Source: Victivallales bacterium
GTDB lineage: Bacteria > Verrucomicrobiota > Lentisphaeria > Oligosphaerales > Oligosphaeraceae
Assembly (NCBI GenBank): GCA_017963875.1
Contig: JAGCTA010000503.1
Coordinates: 1-10,327, forward strand
Reading direction: 5' to 3'
DNA length: 10,327 bases
Position 1 is the first letter of the stretch. Every line of letters starts with the position of its first letter. Made by a program: the position numbers and the translations under genes. Of this stretch, positions 1-6,525 are shown piece by piece. The notes under the pieces were generated by a model. The model was not told the origin of the DNA. It ran no database searches and saw only the letters and a list, made by a program, of their open reading frames with translations.

Positions 1-1200
1 ATTGTTTTCCAGCCAGAAGTCGCCGATGAAAAAGAGGTGATTGAGAATGTTCGTGTGAAAGAGGGGGGCGAGGCCATTGAGACAAGCCAGCCGCTTGAAG
101 GTTATGTTGATATCCAGGTGAAGGTGATGCGCGATGATGTCGGCGGAGGTTATTTTCAAGTGTTGATTCAGCCGAATGAAAAAAGTGCGGAACTCAATGA
201 TGTCTCGAAGGACGTGCTGTTTATCATCGACCATTCTGGAAGTATTCGCGAAGGGCGCCTGAGGCAGTTCAAGCGAATCACGTTGGAGGCCTTGGCTTAT
301 CTGAATCCAACGGATCGTTTCAATATCGTCTCCTTTGCAGGGAAATCAGAGACTTTGTTCGACAGTTACGTATCGCCGACACAGGATAACGTCCAGAAGG
401 CTTGGAAATATGTCAACCGTCTGGCTAGCACTGGAACGACGGATGTTTTTGGCGGTGTCGGGCCGTATGTGAAACGAGGCAATGGCGATACGACGCGCCC
501 GTTGATTGTCTTCCTGATGACGGATGGCCAGTCAACGATATCCATGCACCGCAGTGCTGACCAGGAAGTCGATAACCGCAAGGCGAATGATGTCCTCAAG
601 GCGATTGCCTCATCAAATCCAGGGAATGTTTCGATATATCCGTTCAGCGCGGGCAAGGACTCGAATCGCATGCTCATGGATTTCATGGCGCGCTTGAATG
701 GCGGAATGCCGTTTCATGCGCCCAGGGGGGATAATTTCCGTGCGGAACTGTCGTCCTACATGCGAACTCATTTGAGTTTTGTAGTCCGTAATTTCCGATA
801 TATTGCGGAGGGGCATTTGGCGGAGGACATCTACCCAAAGACGTTGCCTCATCTCTATCGAAACGAATCGTTGGCGTTGTATGGAAAATTCGGCCCTGCC
901 GACGATGAACTCGTGCTGACGTTGTTCGGCTATGACGCACAGGGAAAACTGCGCAATCTGGTCTTCAAGAGGAAATTCTCTGAATGCGAAGAGATTGAGC
1001 AGGACTCTATGGAAAGCGAAATCGTGAGTCTCCGTGAGCAATGGACTGCCCAGAAGGCATTGCACTTGCTTGCAGAGTGGGTGAATTCATACGATCCGTC
1101 AAAGGACAGCCATCCCGAACAGCGGCAACGTCGGCGGGAGTTGAACCAGTTGATGGGAACGATAAACGCGTTTTCAAAATATTCTGCTTTGTTGCAATGA
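1..1200 (+). CDS. VIT-like VWA-domain protein, 5' truncated by the window edge
   Basis: The reading frame is open from the first base, so the GTG at 37 is probably internal and the true start lies upstream. The visible ~399 residues contain a von Willebrand factor A domain. Its MIDAS metal site is readable: DHSGS at 229-243 (DxSxS motif), the threonine loop GTTD at 433-444 and MTDG at 516-527. The phrases 'PTDRFNIVSFA' and 'KDVLFIIDHSGS' are typical of the VWA half of inter-alpha-trypsin-inhibitor-like (VIT-VWA) bacterial proteins; the VIT domain would be in the missing part. VWA domains bind a divalent cation and a protein ligand. The C-terminal ~100 residues are hydrophilic and partly helical, with no membrane helix. 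It is the first visible gene of a plus-strand run with thrH and a kinase (84 nt gap to thrH). Localisation cannot be judged without the N-terminus. The VWA call is firm; the partner is unknown. Confidence 0.9.
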   Translation: MVFQPEVADEKEVIENVRVKEGGEAIETSQPLEGYVDIQVKVMRDDVGGGYFQVLIQPNEKSAELNDVSKDVLFIIDHSGSIREGRLRQFKRITLEALAYLNPTDRFNIVSFAGKSETLFDSYVSPTQDNVQKAWKYVNRLASTGTTDVFGGVGPYVKRGNGDTTRPLIVFLMTDGQSTISMHRSADQEVDNRKANDVLKAIASSNPGNVSIYPFSAGKDSNRMLMDFMARLNGGMPFHAPRGDNFRAELSSYMRTHLSFVVRNFRYIAEGHLAEDIYPKTLPHLYRNESLALYGKFGPADDELVLTLFGYDAQGKLRNLVFKRKFSECEEIEQDSMESEIVSLREQWTAQKALHLLAEWVNSYDPSKDSHPEQRQRRRELNQLMGTINAFSKYSALLQ

Positions 1201-1219
1201 GGTAGAGCAGACATGCTTT

Positions 1220-1243
1220 CGCGATGGCCATGAAGCCATGGCG
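1220..1243 (+). other. Imperfect hairpin between VWA gene and thrH
   Basis: Two 9-nt arms, CGCGATGGC (1220-1228) and GCCATGGCG (1235-1243), pair around a CATGAA loop with one central G.G mismatch. No T-run follows, so it is not a standard terminator. It lies about 40 nt upstream of thrH and could be an mRNA processing or stabilising element, or chance. Confidence 0.3.
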
Positions 1244-1284
1244 CTGAGGAATTGACAAAATAATAGAAGAACAGAAGAGGAAGA

Positions 1285-1905
1285 ATGATGACGGAGCGAC
1301 CGTTGATGGTGGCAATGGATTTGGAAGGCGTTCTAGTGCCTGAAATATGGATTGCCTTTGCTGAGAAAACTGGCTTTAATGAATTTCGTATGACGACACG
1401 CGACTGTCCAGATTACGCTTTTCTGATGAAGCGGCGTCTCGCCGCCTTGAAGGAGCATGGCCTGAAGTTGAAGGACATACAGGAAGTCATTGACGGCATG
1501 GAGCCTTTTGAAGGTTCCGTCGAATACATCCAATGGCTTCGTGAGCGGAACTACCAGGCTGTCATCCTCTCTGATACCTTCTATCAGTTCGCCCAGCCGT
1601 TCATGAGAAAACTTGGCTGGCCGACATTGTTCTGCAATGACCTTGTCGTTGATTCAGAGGGGAATGTGACTGACTATCGGCTGAGGCTGCCTGATGGGAA
1701 ACGACATGCCGCGCTCGGCTTCAAGCAGTTGAATTTCAATGTCGTGGCGATGGGGGATTCGTACAATGATACCGCCATGCTCAAGGAAGCGGATTTGGGG
1801 ATTCTCTTCAGACCTGCGGAAGCCGTTCAAAAACAATGTCCTCAATTTCCAGTTGTCACTACATACGAAGAACTTGAAGCACTGATTACTCAATATGTCC
1901 GCTGA
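1285..1905 (+). CDS. thrH: ThrH-type HAD phosphatase / phosphoserine-homoserine phosphotransferase
   Basis: This 206-residue protein matches the ThrH family in length and motifs. ThrH (characterised in Pseudomonas) is a HAD-superfamily enzyme that removes phosphate from phosphoserine and can transfer it to homoserine. Visible are HAD motif I DLEG (nucleophile Asp12, Glu14), the family-typical stretch 'VLVPEIWIAFAEKTG', motif II LSDT (Ser96), Lys147 as motif III, and motif IV GDSYND (157-162, Mg-binding aspartates 158 and 162). It should be cytoplasmic and Mg-dependent. Two ATG codons stand in tandem at 1285 and 1288; the purine-rich AGAGG at 1276-1280 is better spaced for the second, so the protein may be one residue shorter. 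It sits 84 nt after the VWA gene and overlaps the following kinase gene by 11 nt, which suggests translational coupling. The family is clear; whether its substrate here is an amino acid or a phosphoprotein is open. Confidence 0.92.
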   Translation: MMTERPLMVAMDLEGVLVPEIWIAFAEKTGFNEFRMTTRDCPDYAFLMKRRLAALKEHGLKLKDIQEVIDGMEPFEGSVEYIQWLRERNYQAVILSDTFYQFAQPFMRKLGWPTLFCNDLVVDSEGNVTDYRLRLPDGKRHAALGFKQLNFNVVAMGDSYNDTAMLKEADLGILFRPAEAVQKQCPQFPVVTTYEELEALITQYVR

Positions 1906-3055
1906 AACAACAAACAACAAAGGGGAGACTGAAAAGCAGGACAATCCCCTGAAGTCTGAATTGCAGAATCCTTTGATTTCAGGCAAAACGGTAGTCATGG
2001 CTGCGGATGAGCAGCCTCGTCCCCGTCGTTGCGGCGTATGCGGAGCAACGTTGCCAAGCAAGATTCCTCCTGGGGAGCCGTTGCGCTGTCTTTCCTGTGG
2101 GTGGGAATTCGGTAGCGACGATGGAGAACCCGAAGGCTTTGAACTGGACGGCAAATATGTGATTGAGCGAGCGTTGGGTAGTGGCGGCTTTGGCAAGATT
2201 TTCCTCTGCCATCCATCGGCTTCCCCTGAAAAGAAACTAGTCCTCAAAATGCTTCGAGATGTAGGCGAGGAGAGGAACCGTGTCCGTTTTGAGCGTGAGG
2301 CGCGATATCTCATGTCGATGGAGCATCCGAGCATCGTCAAGGTTTACGATTTCCTGTTTGACGGTCAAGTCTATTACACGGTCATGGAGTACATTGACGG
2401 TCATGATTTGGTCTATCTTCGCTCACGCAATGAATTCAGCGAGGAGGGAGTTCTCATTATAGCGAAAGTCGTTTCGCAGGCACTGGCATACGCCTGGGAT
2501 AGTTTCCGAATCATCCACAGGGATATCAAACCAGAGAATATCATGGTGGATGGTGACAACAACGTGCGTCTGCTTGATTTCGGGCTGTCAAAGAGGCAGG
2601 ACGATTCAGCGTCTGGAATGACAGGGGATTTTGCCTGCATGGGGTCGCCTGGCTACATGAGCCCAGAGCAGTATCAAGATTCAACGCACGTTGATTTTCG
2701 TGCGGACATGTTTTCTCTTGGTGCCACAATGTACTATCTGTTCACGGGAGAAAAGCCGTTTTCAGGGAAAAACATGCTGGAGTTATTCCAGAATACGATG
2801 CAGAATTCTCCAAACATGGATTCGCTTTATCCAGAATTCTGCTCGAAAGGCTGTGCCAAGTTCATTTTGAGACTGATGCATACGGACAGAGGCAGACGGT
2901 ATGCTTCCTATAGTGCCTTGCAGAAAGACTTGGATCGGCTAATTCAGAAGGCTCGTTTGAACGTGAGGACAGGTTCAGACGCGGATTTGTCTCTGAATTC
3001 AGGGAGTCCCTGGCGCACTTTTAGGCGCTGGATTGAGAGGTTGTTTCATTTGTGA
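1895..3055 (+). CDS. Hanks-type Ser/Thr protein kinase with N-terminal zinc ribbon
   Basis: The 386-residue protein begins with a polar, probably disordered segment (1-44), then a zinc ribbon (Cys46, Cys49, Cys65, Cys68), then a complete kinase domain (about 87-350). Kinase motifs: glycine loop GSGGFG (95-100), ATP-binding Lys118, helix-C glutamate in the FEREAR stretch (131-136), catalytic HRDIKPEN (Asp210, Asn215), DFG (228-230), SPE in place of APE (256-258) and Asp271 of subdomain IX. All catalytic residues are present, so it should be active on Ser/Thr substrates. There is no transmembrane helix; the C-terminus is a short basic amphipathic tail, so it is likely cytosolic. The ATG at 1895 overlaps thrH by 11 nt and has no clear ribosome site, so reinitiation from thrH is likely; an in-frame ATG at 1997 (residue 35) is an alternative that keeps the zinc ribbon. 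The 3' end overlaps the convergent second kinase gene by 57 nt. Confidence 0.93.
   Translation: MSAETTNNKGETEKQDNPLKSELQNPLISGKTVVMAADEQPRPRRCGVCGATLPSKIPPGEPLRCLSCGWEFGSDDGEPEGFELDGKYVIERALGSGGFGKIFLCHPSASPEKKLVLKMLRDVGEERNRVRFEREARYLMSMEHPSIVKVYDFLFDGQVYYTVMEYIDGHDLVYLRSRNEFSEEGVLIIAKVVSQALAYAWDSFRIIHRDIKPENIMVDGDNNVRLLDFGLSKRQDDSASGMTGDFACMGSPGYMSPEQYQDSTHVDFRADMFSLGATMYYLFTGEKPFSGKNMLELFQNTMQNSPNMDSLYPEFCSKGCAKFILRLMHTDRGRRYASYSALQKDLDRLIQKARLNVRTGSDADLSLNSGSPWRTFRRWIERLFHL
2999..3055. other. Tail-to-tail coding overlap of two kinase genes
   Basis: The stop codon of the plus-strand kinase is at 3053-3055 and that of the minus-strand kinase at 2999-3001, so 57 nt encode the C-terminal 18 residues of both proteins. 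Both termini are low-constraint tails (basic amphipathic in one, Pro/Lys/Ser-rich in the other). Within it, CAGGGAGTCCCTG (3000-3012) is a perfect short inverted repeat, but no T-run accompanies it. There is no room for separate terminators, so the two transcripts must overlap. Confidence 0.85.
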
Positions 3056-4441
3056 ATTCGGGCGTTTCGACTTGCCATTGATGCCGCTGAAACGAATGAT
3101 GCACGCAACGATAAGAAAGGCAAGTATGGTCGAAAGAAGTATAAAGAGAATGTGGAAGACGCGTGTCGCGGTAGATTGCGTCTGACGTATCCTCGCCTGC
3201 ATTTCCGCTTCGTTCTTCGCCTTTGCCTCCTCGCGTGCCTTGACCATGCGATCAAGATTGAGACGGCTGGCATTGCCGCTGCCATGGTGGTTTTCTGGCA
3301 CTTGATCAAGCGCATTGATTTTTTGCAGCAGGTCTTCGGCGTTTTGTGGCCGTTTATTGGGATCCTTTGCCATCATGTGCTCAATGAGCAAAACAAAATT
3401 CGGGGACAGGTCGGGGCGTTTCTTGGATAGCGGCTCAGGCTTTTTCTTAATGACATTGAGCATGATTTCCACAGGGCTTTTCCCTGAAAACGGAGGAATG
3501 CCTGTTGCCAGATGATAAAGTGTTGCTCCAAGAGAATATATGTCTGAACGGGCATCTGTCTGATGAGCATCCGTGCATTGTTCAGGACTGGCGTAGGCTG
3601 GCGTCCCGATGGCGGCCTGGGTCATGGTCAGGGTAGCATCCGAAGATTCCAGACGGGCGATTCCCAAGTCGGCCAGTTTGATTTCGCCTGTGATACTGCG
3701 AATGATATTGGACGGCTTGATGTCTCTGTGGACAATCTTGTTTTCCGCCAGCACGACAAGTGCCTGTGCAACTTGCTGTGCAATGAAGCGCATGTCTTTC
3801 TCCGTGAACCTTCCTTTATCAAGCAAAATGTTTGTAAGAGTCTTTCCGTCAACATAATCCATCGCAAGGAAAAGATATCCAGTTTCGCCGTCAGTTCCTG
3901 CGTCAAATACTCGGACAATATTGGGGCTGTTGAGGTTGTAGGCTAGTTTTGCCTCTCTGAGAAAGCGTTTGACAAGAACAGGATTGTCCTTGAAGAATGC
4001 TGGCTTCATGATTTTCAAAGCGCAGTTCTGGTGGAGCAGAATATGTTCCGCCAGATAGACTTCAGCCATTCCGCCTTGCCCTATTGGCTTGATAATGCGG
4101 TATTTGTCAAAGAGAACCTCTGGATCGAGAAGCCAATGAGGCGTATTTTGCTGTGCAACGATGATCTCCTCGTGATGATTTTCATCCAATTCCCCGAAGG
4201 TGAAGTCCGTTCCAAAAGGGACGACGGTGTTGCAGCGCGGACAATGAATCTCCTCGTTGCGGCAGATTAGCGGCGCTTCCAGTTTTGAATAGCATTTGGG
4301 GCAGAAAAGAAGAGCCGAATAATCGTCGCACGACTTTTCCTGTCCGCAGCGCGGACAAGTGATGCGCGTGGGAATATCGTTGTCAAAACGATAGTCGTAG
4401 CGTTGGTTGCATGACGGACAAGCCAGAATCAGTGATGGCAT
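2999..4441 (-). CDS. Membrane-anchored Hanks-type Ser/Thr protein kinase with paired zinc ribbons
   Basis: The 480-residue protein starts with two cysteine-rich modules: CxxC at 8-11 with CPRC at 29-32, and CPKC at 47-50 with Cys60 and CPRC at 67-70. The kinase domain spans about 113-378: glycine loop GQGGMA (121-126), Lys143, Glu163, HRDIKPSN (Asp240, Asn245), DLG in place of DFG (258-260, common in bacterial PknB-like kinases), SPE (285-287), Asp300 and the Arg of KRP (364). A charged, probably coiled-coil linker (about 397-420) leads to one hydrophobic helix (429-449) and a short ~30-residue Pro/Lys/Ser tail. It therefore looks like an inner-membrane kinase with a cytoplasmic catalytic domain and no extracytoplasmic sensor domain; sensing may lie in the zinc ribbons. 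It starts at an ATG right after a non-coding palindrome cluster, with no strong ribosome site. It faces the other kinase and overlaps it by 57 nt. Family and activity are well supported; substrates are unknown. Confidence 0.94.
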   Translation of the reverse strand: MPSLILACPSCNQRYDYRFDNDIPTRITCPRCGQEKSCDDYSALLFCPKCYSKLEAPLICRNEEIHCPRCNTVVPFGTDFTFGELDENHHEEIIVAQQNTPHWLLDPEVLFDKYRIIKPIGQGGMAEVYLAEHILLHQNCALKIMKPAFFKDNPVLVKRFLREAKLAYNLNSPNIVRVFDAGTDGETGYLFLAMDYVDGKTLTNILLDKGRFTEKDMRFIAQQVAQALVVLAENKIVHRDIKPSNIIRSITGEIKLADLGIARLESSDATLTMTQAAIGTPAYASPEQCTDAHQTDARSDIYSLGATLYHLATGIPPFSGKSPVEIMLNVIKKKPEPLSKKRPDLSPNFVLLIEHMMAKDPNKRPQNAEDLLQKINALDQVPENHHGSGNASRLNLDRMVKAREEAKAKNEAEMQARIRQTQSTATRVFHILFILLSTILAFLIVACIIRFSGINGKSKRPNSQMKQPLNPAPKSAPGTP

Positions 4442-4492
4442 GACGGCTAACTCAAGAAAAAAGCTGGGGACGTTTTAATGGAATGGTCTATT

Positions 4493-4540
4493 CCCCAAGA
4501 GAGTAGGTTCGACCTCTCCGAGGTCGTAATTCTTTTGGGG
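4493..4540. repeat. Palindrome A: nested hairpin with outer CCCCAA/TTGGGG arms
   Basis: The outer arms CCCCAA (4493-4498) and TTGGGG (4535-4540) enclose a perfect inner stem, CGACCTC (4510-4516) and GAGGTCG (4520-4526) with a TCC loop. The segments between the two stems pair only partly. No poly-T tail follows on either strand, so I read it as part of a repeat or structured element rather than an intrinsic terminator. Confidence 0.55.
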
Positions 4541-4547
4541 TGGCTTC

Positions 4548-4576
4548 CCCCAGGTTTCGCTTCGCTCAACCTGGGG
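4548..4576. repeat. Palindrome B: 9-bp perfect stem CCCCAGGTT/AACCTGGGG
   Basis: CCCCAGGTT (4548-4556) pairs perfectly with AACCTGGGG (4568-4576) around an 11-nt loop containing TTCGCTTCGC. It stands eight nucleotides after palindrome A. The stem is very GC-rich compared with the AT-rich flanks, as expected for a mobile or dispersed intergenic repeat. No U-tract follows on either strand. Confidence 0.65.
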
Positions 4577-4587
4577 TTACTGATATT

Positions 4588-4604
4588 TGACCCCTACGGG
4601 GTCA
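4588..4604. repeat. Palindrome C: 7-bp stem TGACCCC/GGGGTCA
   Basis: TGACCCC (4588-4594) and GGGGTCA (4598-4604) pair around a TAC loop. It is the third compact hairpin in about 110 nt and is followed by a looser inverted repeat, ATTGCA (4604-4609) and TGCAAT (4626-4631). Together with A and B it forms an ordered palindrome array. Confidence 0.65.
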
Positions 4605-4699
4605 TTGCATTGTCGCCGTGACACGTGCAATTGTGAACCCTTGTGGGGAACAGATTGTAAGATAAAAAGACTTGATGCGAATAATAGTGGGAAAAGGGA

Positions 4700-6097
4700 T
4701 TATTTGACTTCAGGTTTTTCATCGGTATCGGTAAAATCATTGGAGTCTGGGACATCTCCCACGAGCGTGGCGATGTTTGCCAGAGCGTCCTGATAGTCGA
4801 ATTTGGCGGAAACAACCTGCGCTTCGGCGTTGGAGAGCGCCACTTGGGCATCCGTACGTTCCAATGCCGTTGATTTGCCAACGGAATACTGGGTGCTGAC
4901 CAAGTCGAAATATTCCTTTGATTGCTTTTCAACTTCCTGCGCGACCTTGAATTGCTGTTGGGCAAGTTGTGCGTTTAACGATGCCGTACGGAGCAGTTGG
5001 AACAATTGCTGTTCGTATGATGTGCGGGAGGCCCTGGCGTTTTTCAGCTCAAGAGTCGCCTGCTGGATTGCAATCATGTTGCGGTTTCCGTTGAAAATGT
5101 TCTGTGTGACAGATGCGAGGCCTGTCAGGTTCCAAATCAATGGAAGACTGGGGGAGTTTCCGCTGAGAGTGGCACCCAGTTCCAGGGAGAAGGTCGGATA
5201 GAGGTCGGCGATGGTTTTGTCCACATAGATACTGGCGGCTTCCTCGGAGATTTTCAGCGAGGCAAGCGTGGGATTGCCAATGTTGGCTAGTTCAAGTAAG
5301 TCATTCACATCCAGAGAATATTCTTTTAGCGAGGCGTTGGTGACTTTGAATGATGCCTTTTCTGCCAATCCGATGGCCTTTGTCAAGGAAGCCCAGGCGA
5401 TGTCGATGTTGTTTCTGGCTACATTTTCGGAAAGGATGGCGTTGTAGACATCCACCTCGGCTTTGGTTAAATCGTATGATGTTCCTGCGCCGACTTCCTT
5501 TTTCATTTTGACCTGGTCTCGGTGTTCTTCAAACTGTTTGACGGTTTCCTTTGCAACGGCTTCAAGTTCAATGGCGCGGTTCAGTTGGAAATAGGCCTTG
5601 CGGACTTCGCCGACCACGTTGTTGCGGGCGTTTTTCAGTTGCTGTAGTTTCGCCTTGTAGATTTCCATCAGTTGACGAACTTGCGCATCGGTTTTGCCGA
5701 AGTCAAAAATCATCAGTTGAAGCGAAAGGGAGCCGTTCCATGTCCCGTCCGTGTATGAACGCTGGTGATGGGCATTGCGGTTGGCGGTGGTACGCTTGTG
5801 GGAAATGCCTGCATTGATGCTTGGTAAAAAGTCAGCCTTGACTTTCTTGACGTTCAGGGCGGCGGTTTCCACATCGTTGATGGCTGTACGAATCGACGGA
5901 TGGCATTTCAGGGCAATGAGTTGAAGTTCCTCCAGGCTGAATGTCTTGTCAGCAGTCAAGCCTAATTCTGCCGCAGACGGAGTGAATTCACCAGCGACAG
6001 GAGTCGTGTTGTCCTGAATGTCTCGTGCATTTTTAACCGTTTGGCAGCCGCAGAATGCAAGGATGGAAAATATGCCCAGAAGACGAATGATTTTCAT
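4700..6097 (-). CDS. TolC-family outer-membrane efflux lipoprotein
   Basis: TolC-family proteins form trimeric outer-membrane channels with a long periplasmic helical barrel and act with inner-membrane pumps and adaptor proteins. From the ATG at 6097 the protein has 465 residues, normal for the family, and a canonical signal (MKIIRLLGIFSILAFCGC) with a probable lipidated Cys18; the lipobox FCGC is weak. A TTG seven codons upstream (6118) is also in frame but would spoil the signal peptide. The family's internal duplication is visible: 'SLEELQLIALKCHPSIRTA' opens the first half, beta-hairpin segments 'FDFGKTDAQ' (131-139) and 'NIFNGNRN' (333-340) lie in each half, and long Ala/Gln/Asn-rich helices follow each, including 'DLTKAEVDVYNA' (209-220) and 'ERTDAQVALSNAEAQ' (413-427). 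No adaptor or pump gene lies in this window, so its substrate is unknown. It follows the His-rich lipoprotein by 86 nt on the same strand and may be co-transcribed with it. Confidence 0.92.
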   Translation of the reverse strand: MKIIRLLGIFSILAFCGCQTVKNARDIQDNTTPVAGEFTPSAAELGLTADKTFSLEELQLIALKCHPSIRTAINDVETAALNVKKVKADFLPSINAGISHKRTTANRNAHHQRSYTDGTWNGSLSLQLMIFDFGKTDAQVRQLMEIYKAKLQQLKNARNNVVGEVRKAYFQLNRAIELEAVAKETVKQFEEHRDQVKMKKEVGAGTSYDLTKAEVDVYNAILSENVARNNIDIAWASLTKAIGLAEKASFKVTNASLKEYSLDVNDLLELANIGNPTLASLKISEEAASIYVDKTIADLYPTFSLELGATLSGNSPSLPLIWNLTGLASVTQNIFNGNRNMIAIQQATLELKNARASRTSYEQQLFQLLRTASLNAQLAQQQFKVAQEVEKQSKEYFDLVSTQYSVGKSTALERTDAQVALSNAEAQVVSAKFDYQDALANIATLVGDVPDSNDFTDTDEKPEVK

Positions 6098-6183
6098 TTT
6101 GTCGATAACCCTTGTCAATGTGGAAATTCCTGCCTTTCAAAATACCTATGAAAGACAAGCATCAATTGGATAATCAAGAACGA

Positions 6184-6414
6184 TTATCTGCGGGGTGGTG
6201 GTGGCGGCAGTGGCTGTGGTCCTGGAACTCTTTGGGGAGGCATTCCTGGCCCTGGCTGCGTGTATGTGTGGGTTCTCTTTGAATCATTTTTGGGGCCCGC
6301 CTGAATGAAACGTTGCTGTTGAGGTTCGATGCGATGGTGATGATGGTGGTGGTGGCAGCCTGGGAAGATGGCCAGGGCGACCATAAGAGCAGCAAATAAT
6401 AGGATGTTTTTCAT
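6184..6414 (-). CDS. Small His-rich putative lipoprotein with a natural His7 run
   Basis: This 76-residue protein starts at the ATG at 6414, eight nucleotides after a strong AGGAG-type ribosome site. Residues 1-19 form a hydrophobic signal peptide ending in FPGC; Cys20 is the probable lipidated residue, though the lipobox is not canonical. Residues 21-27 are seven histidines, encoded by mixed CAC and CAT codons, so the run is not a simple trinucleotide expansion. The rest is Gln/Lys/Thr-rich and then Pro/Gly-rich, ending in a polyproline stretch and RR; it is probably disordered. I recognise no family. A membrane-tethered His run would be expected to bind Ni, Zn, Cu or Co, so metal buffering or delivery is a reasonable inference. 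The TolC-type gene lies 86 nt downstream on the same strand, which may link the two in an operon. Confidence 0.75.
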   Translation of the reverse strand: MKNILLFAALMVALAIFPGCHHHHHHHRIEPQQQRFIQAGPKNDSKRTHTYTQPGPGMPPQRVPGPQPLPPPPPRR

Positions 6415-6421
6415 GTGTTTG

Positions 6422-6429
6422 TCTCCTTT
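6422..6429 (-). promoter_or_regulatory. Strong ribosome binding site fixing the His-lipoprotein start
   Basis: On the minus strand AAAGGAGA lies just upstream of the ATG at 6414, with its AGGAG core eight to nine nucleotides from the start. It selects this start over the longer in-frame version beginning further upstream, whose extra residues would precede the signal peptide. Confidence 0.75.
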
Positions 6430-6448
6430 GATTGATTTTGCTCCTGTA

Positions 6449-6466
6449 TCCGTTGTCCCCAACGGA
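6449..6466 (-). promoter_or_regulatory. Perfect dyad in the leader of the His-lipoprotein gene
   Basis: TCCGTTG (6449-6455) and CAACGGA (6460-6466) form a perfect 7-bp inverted repeat around four bases. It lies between the predicted promoter and the ribosome site. It could be an operator for a dimeric repressor or an mRNA leader hairpin; the sequence alone does not decide. Confidence 0.4.
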
Positions 6467-6495
6467 CAATTCTGAATTCCAAAAAATCAATATAT

Positions 6496-6525
6496 AATAT
6501 ATGGCAAAAAAAACAAAAAATCCAA
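6496..6525 (-). promoter_or_regulatory. Putative sigma70-type promoter for the His-lipoprotein/TolC unit
   Basis: Reading the minus strand, TTGGAT (6525-6520) is followed after 18 nt by TATATT (6501-6496), embedded in an A/T-rich tract of the kind found at strong promoters. A transcript from here would start near 6489 and carry a leader of about 75 nt containing the dyad at 6449-6466. AT-rich DNA produces such matches easily, so confidence is modest. Confidence 0.4.

Larger units (their letters stand above)
4442..4699. other. Intergenic region between TolC gene and kinase gene
   Basis: This 258-nt gap between two minus-strand genes holds no convincing gene. Its centre (about 4493-4604) is a cluster of perfect palindromes listed separately. 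The last ~60 nt next to the TolC gene are AT-rich and featureless. The ~45 nt before the kinase start contain no clear sigma70 promoter; a weak minus-strand pair (CTTGGG, then TAAAAC after 16 nt) near 4474-4501 is possible but not convincing. Confidence 0.6.

Noticed and set aside
1252..1284. A perfect TTGACA hexamer upstream of thrH as a promoter -35
   Set aside because: No -10-like hexamer occurs at 16-18 nt; the only AT-rich word (TAATAG) is far too close.
3152..4270. Several plus-strand open frames antisense to the second kinase
   Set aside because: They lie wholly inside a gene with intact kinase motifs, carry no recognisable domain and look like shadow frames.
4493..4604. Palindromes as intrinsic terminators for the TolC transcript
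   Set aside because: The stems are strong but neither strand shows a U-tract after any of them, so a Rho-independent terminator is not supported.
4493..4604. Palindrome cluster as a CRISPR array
   Set aside because: The stems differ in sequence and there are no regularly spaced identical repeats with unique spacers.
6098..6118. TTG at 6118 as the TolC-family start
   Set aside because: It would add seven polar and charged residues before a canonical lipoprotein signal peptide; the ATG at 6097 gives the expected N-terminus.
6415..6462. Longer N-terminus of the His-lipoprotein starting upstream of 6414
   Set aside because: The extension is polar, precedes the signal peptide and reads through the leader dyad and ribosome site.
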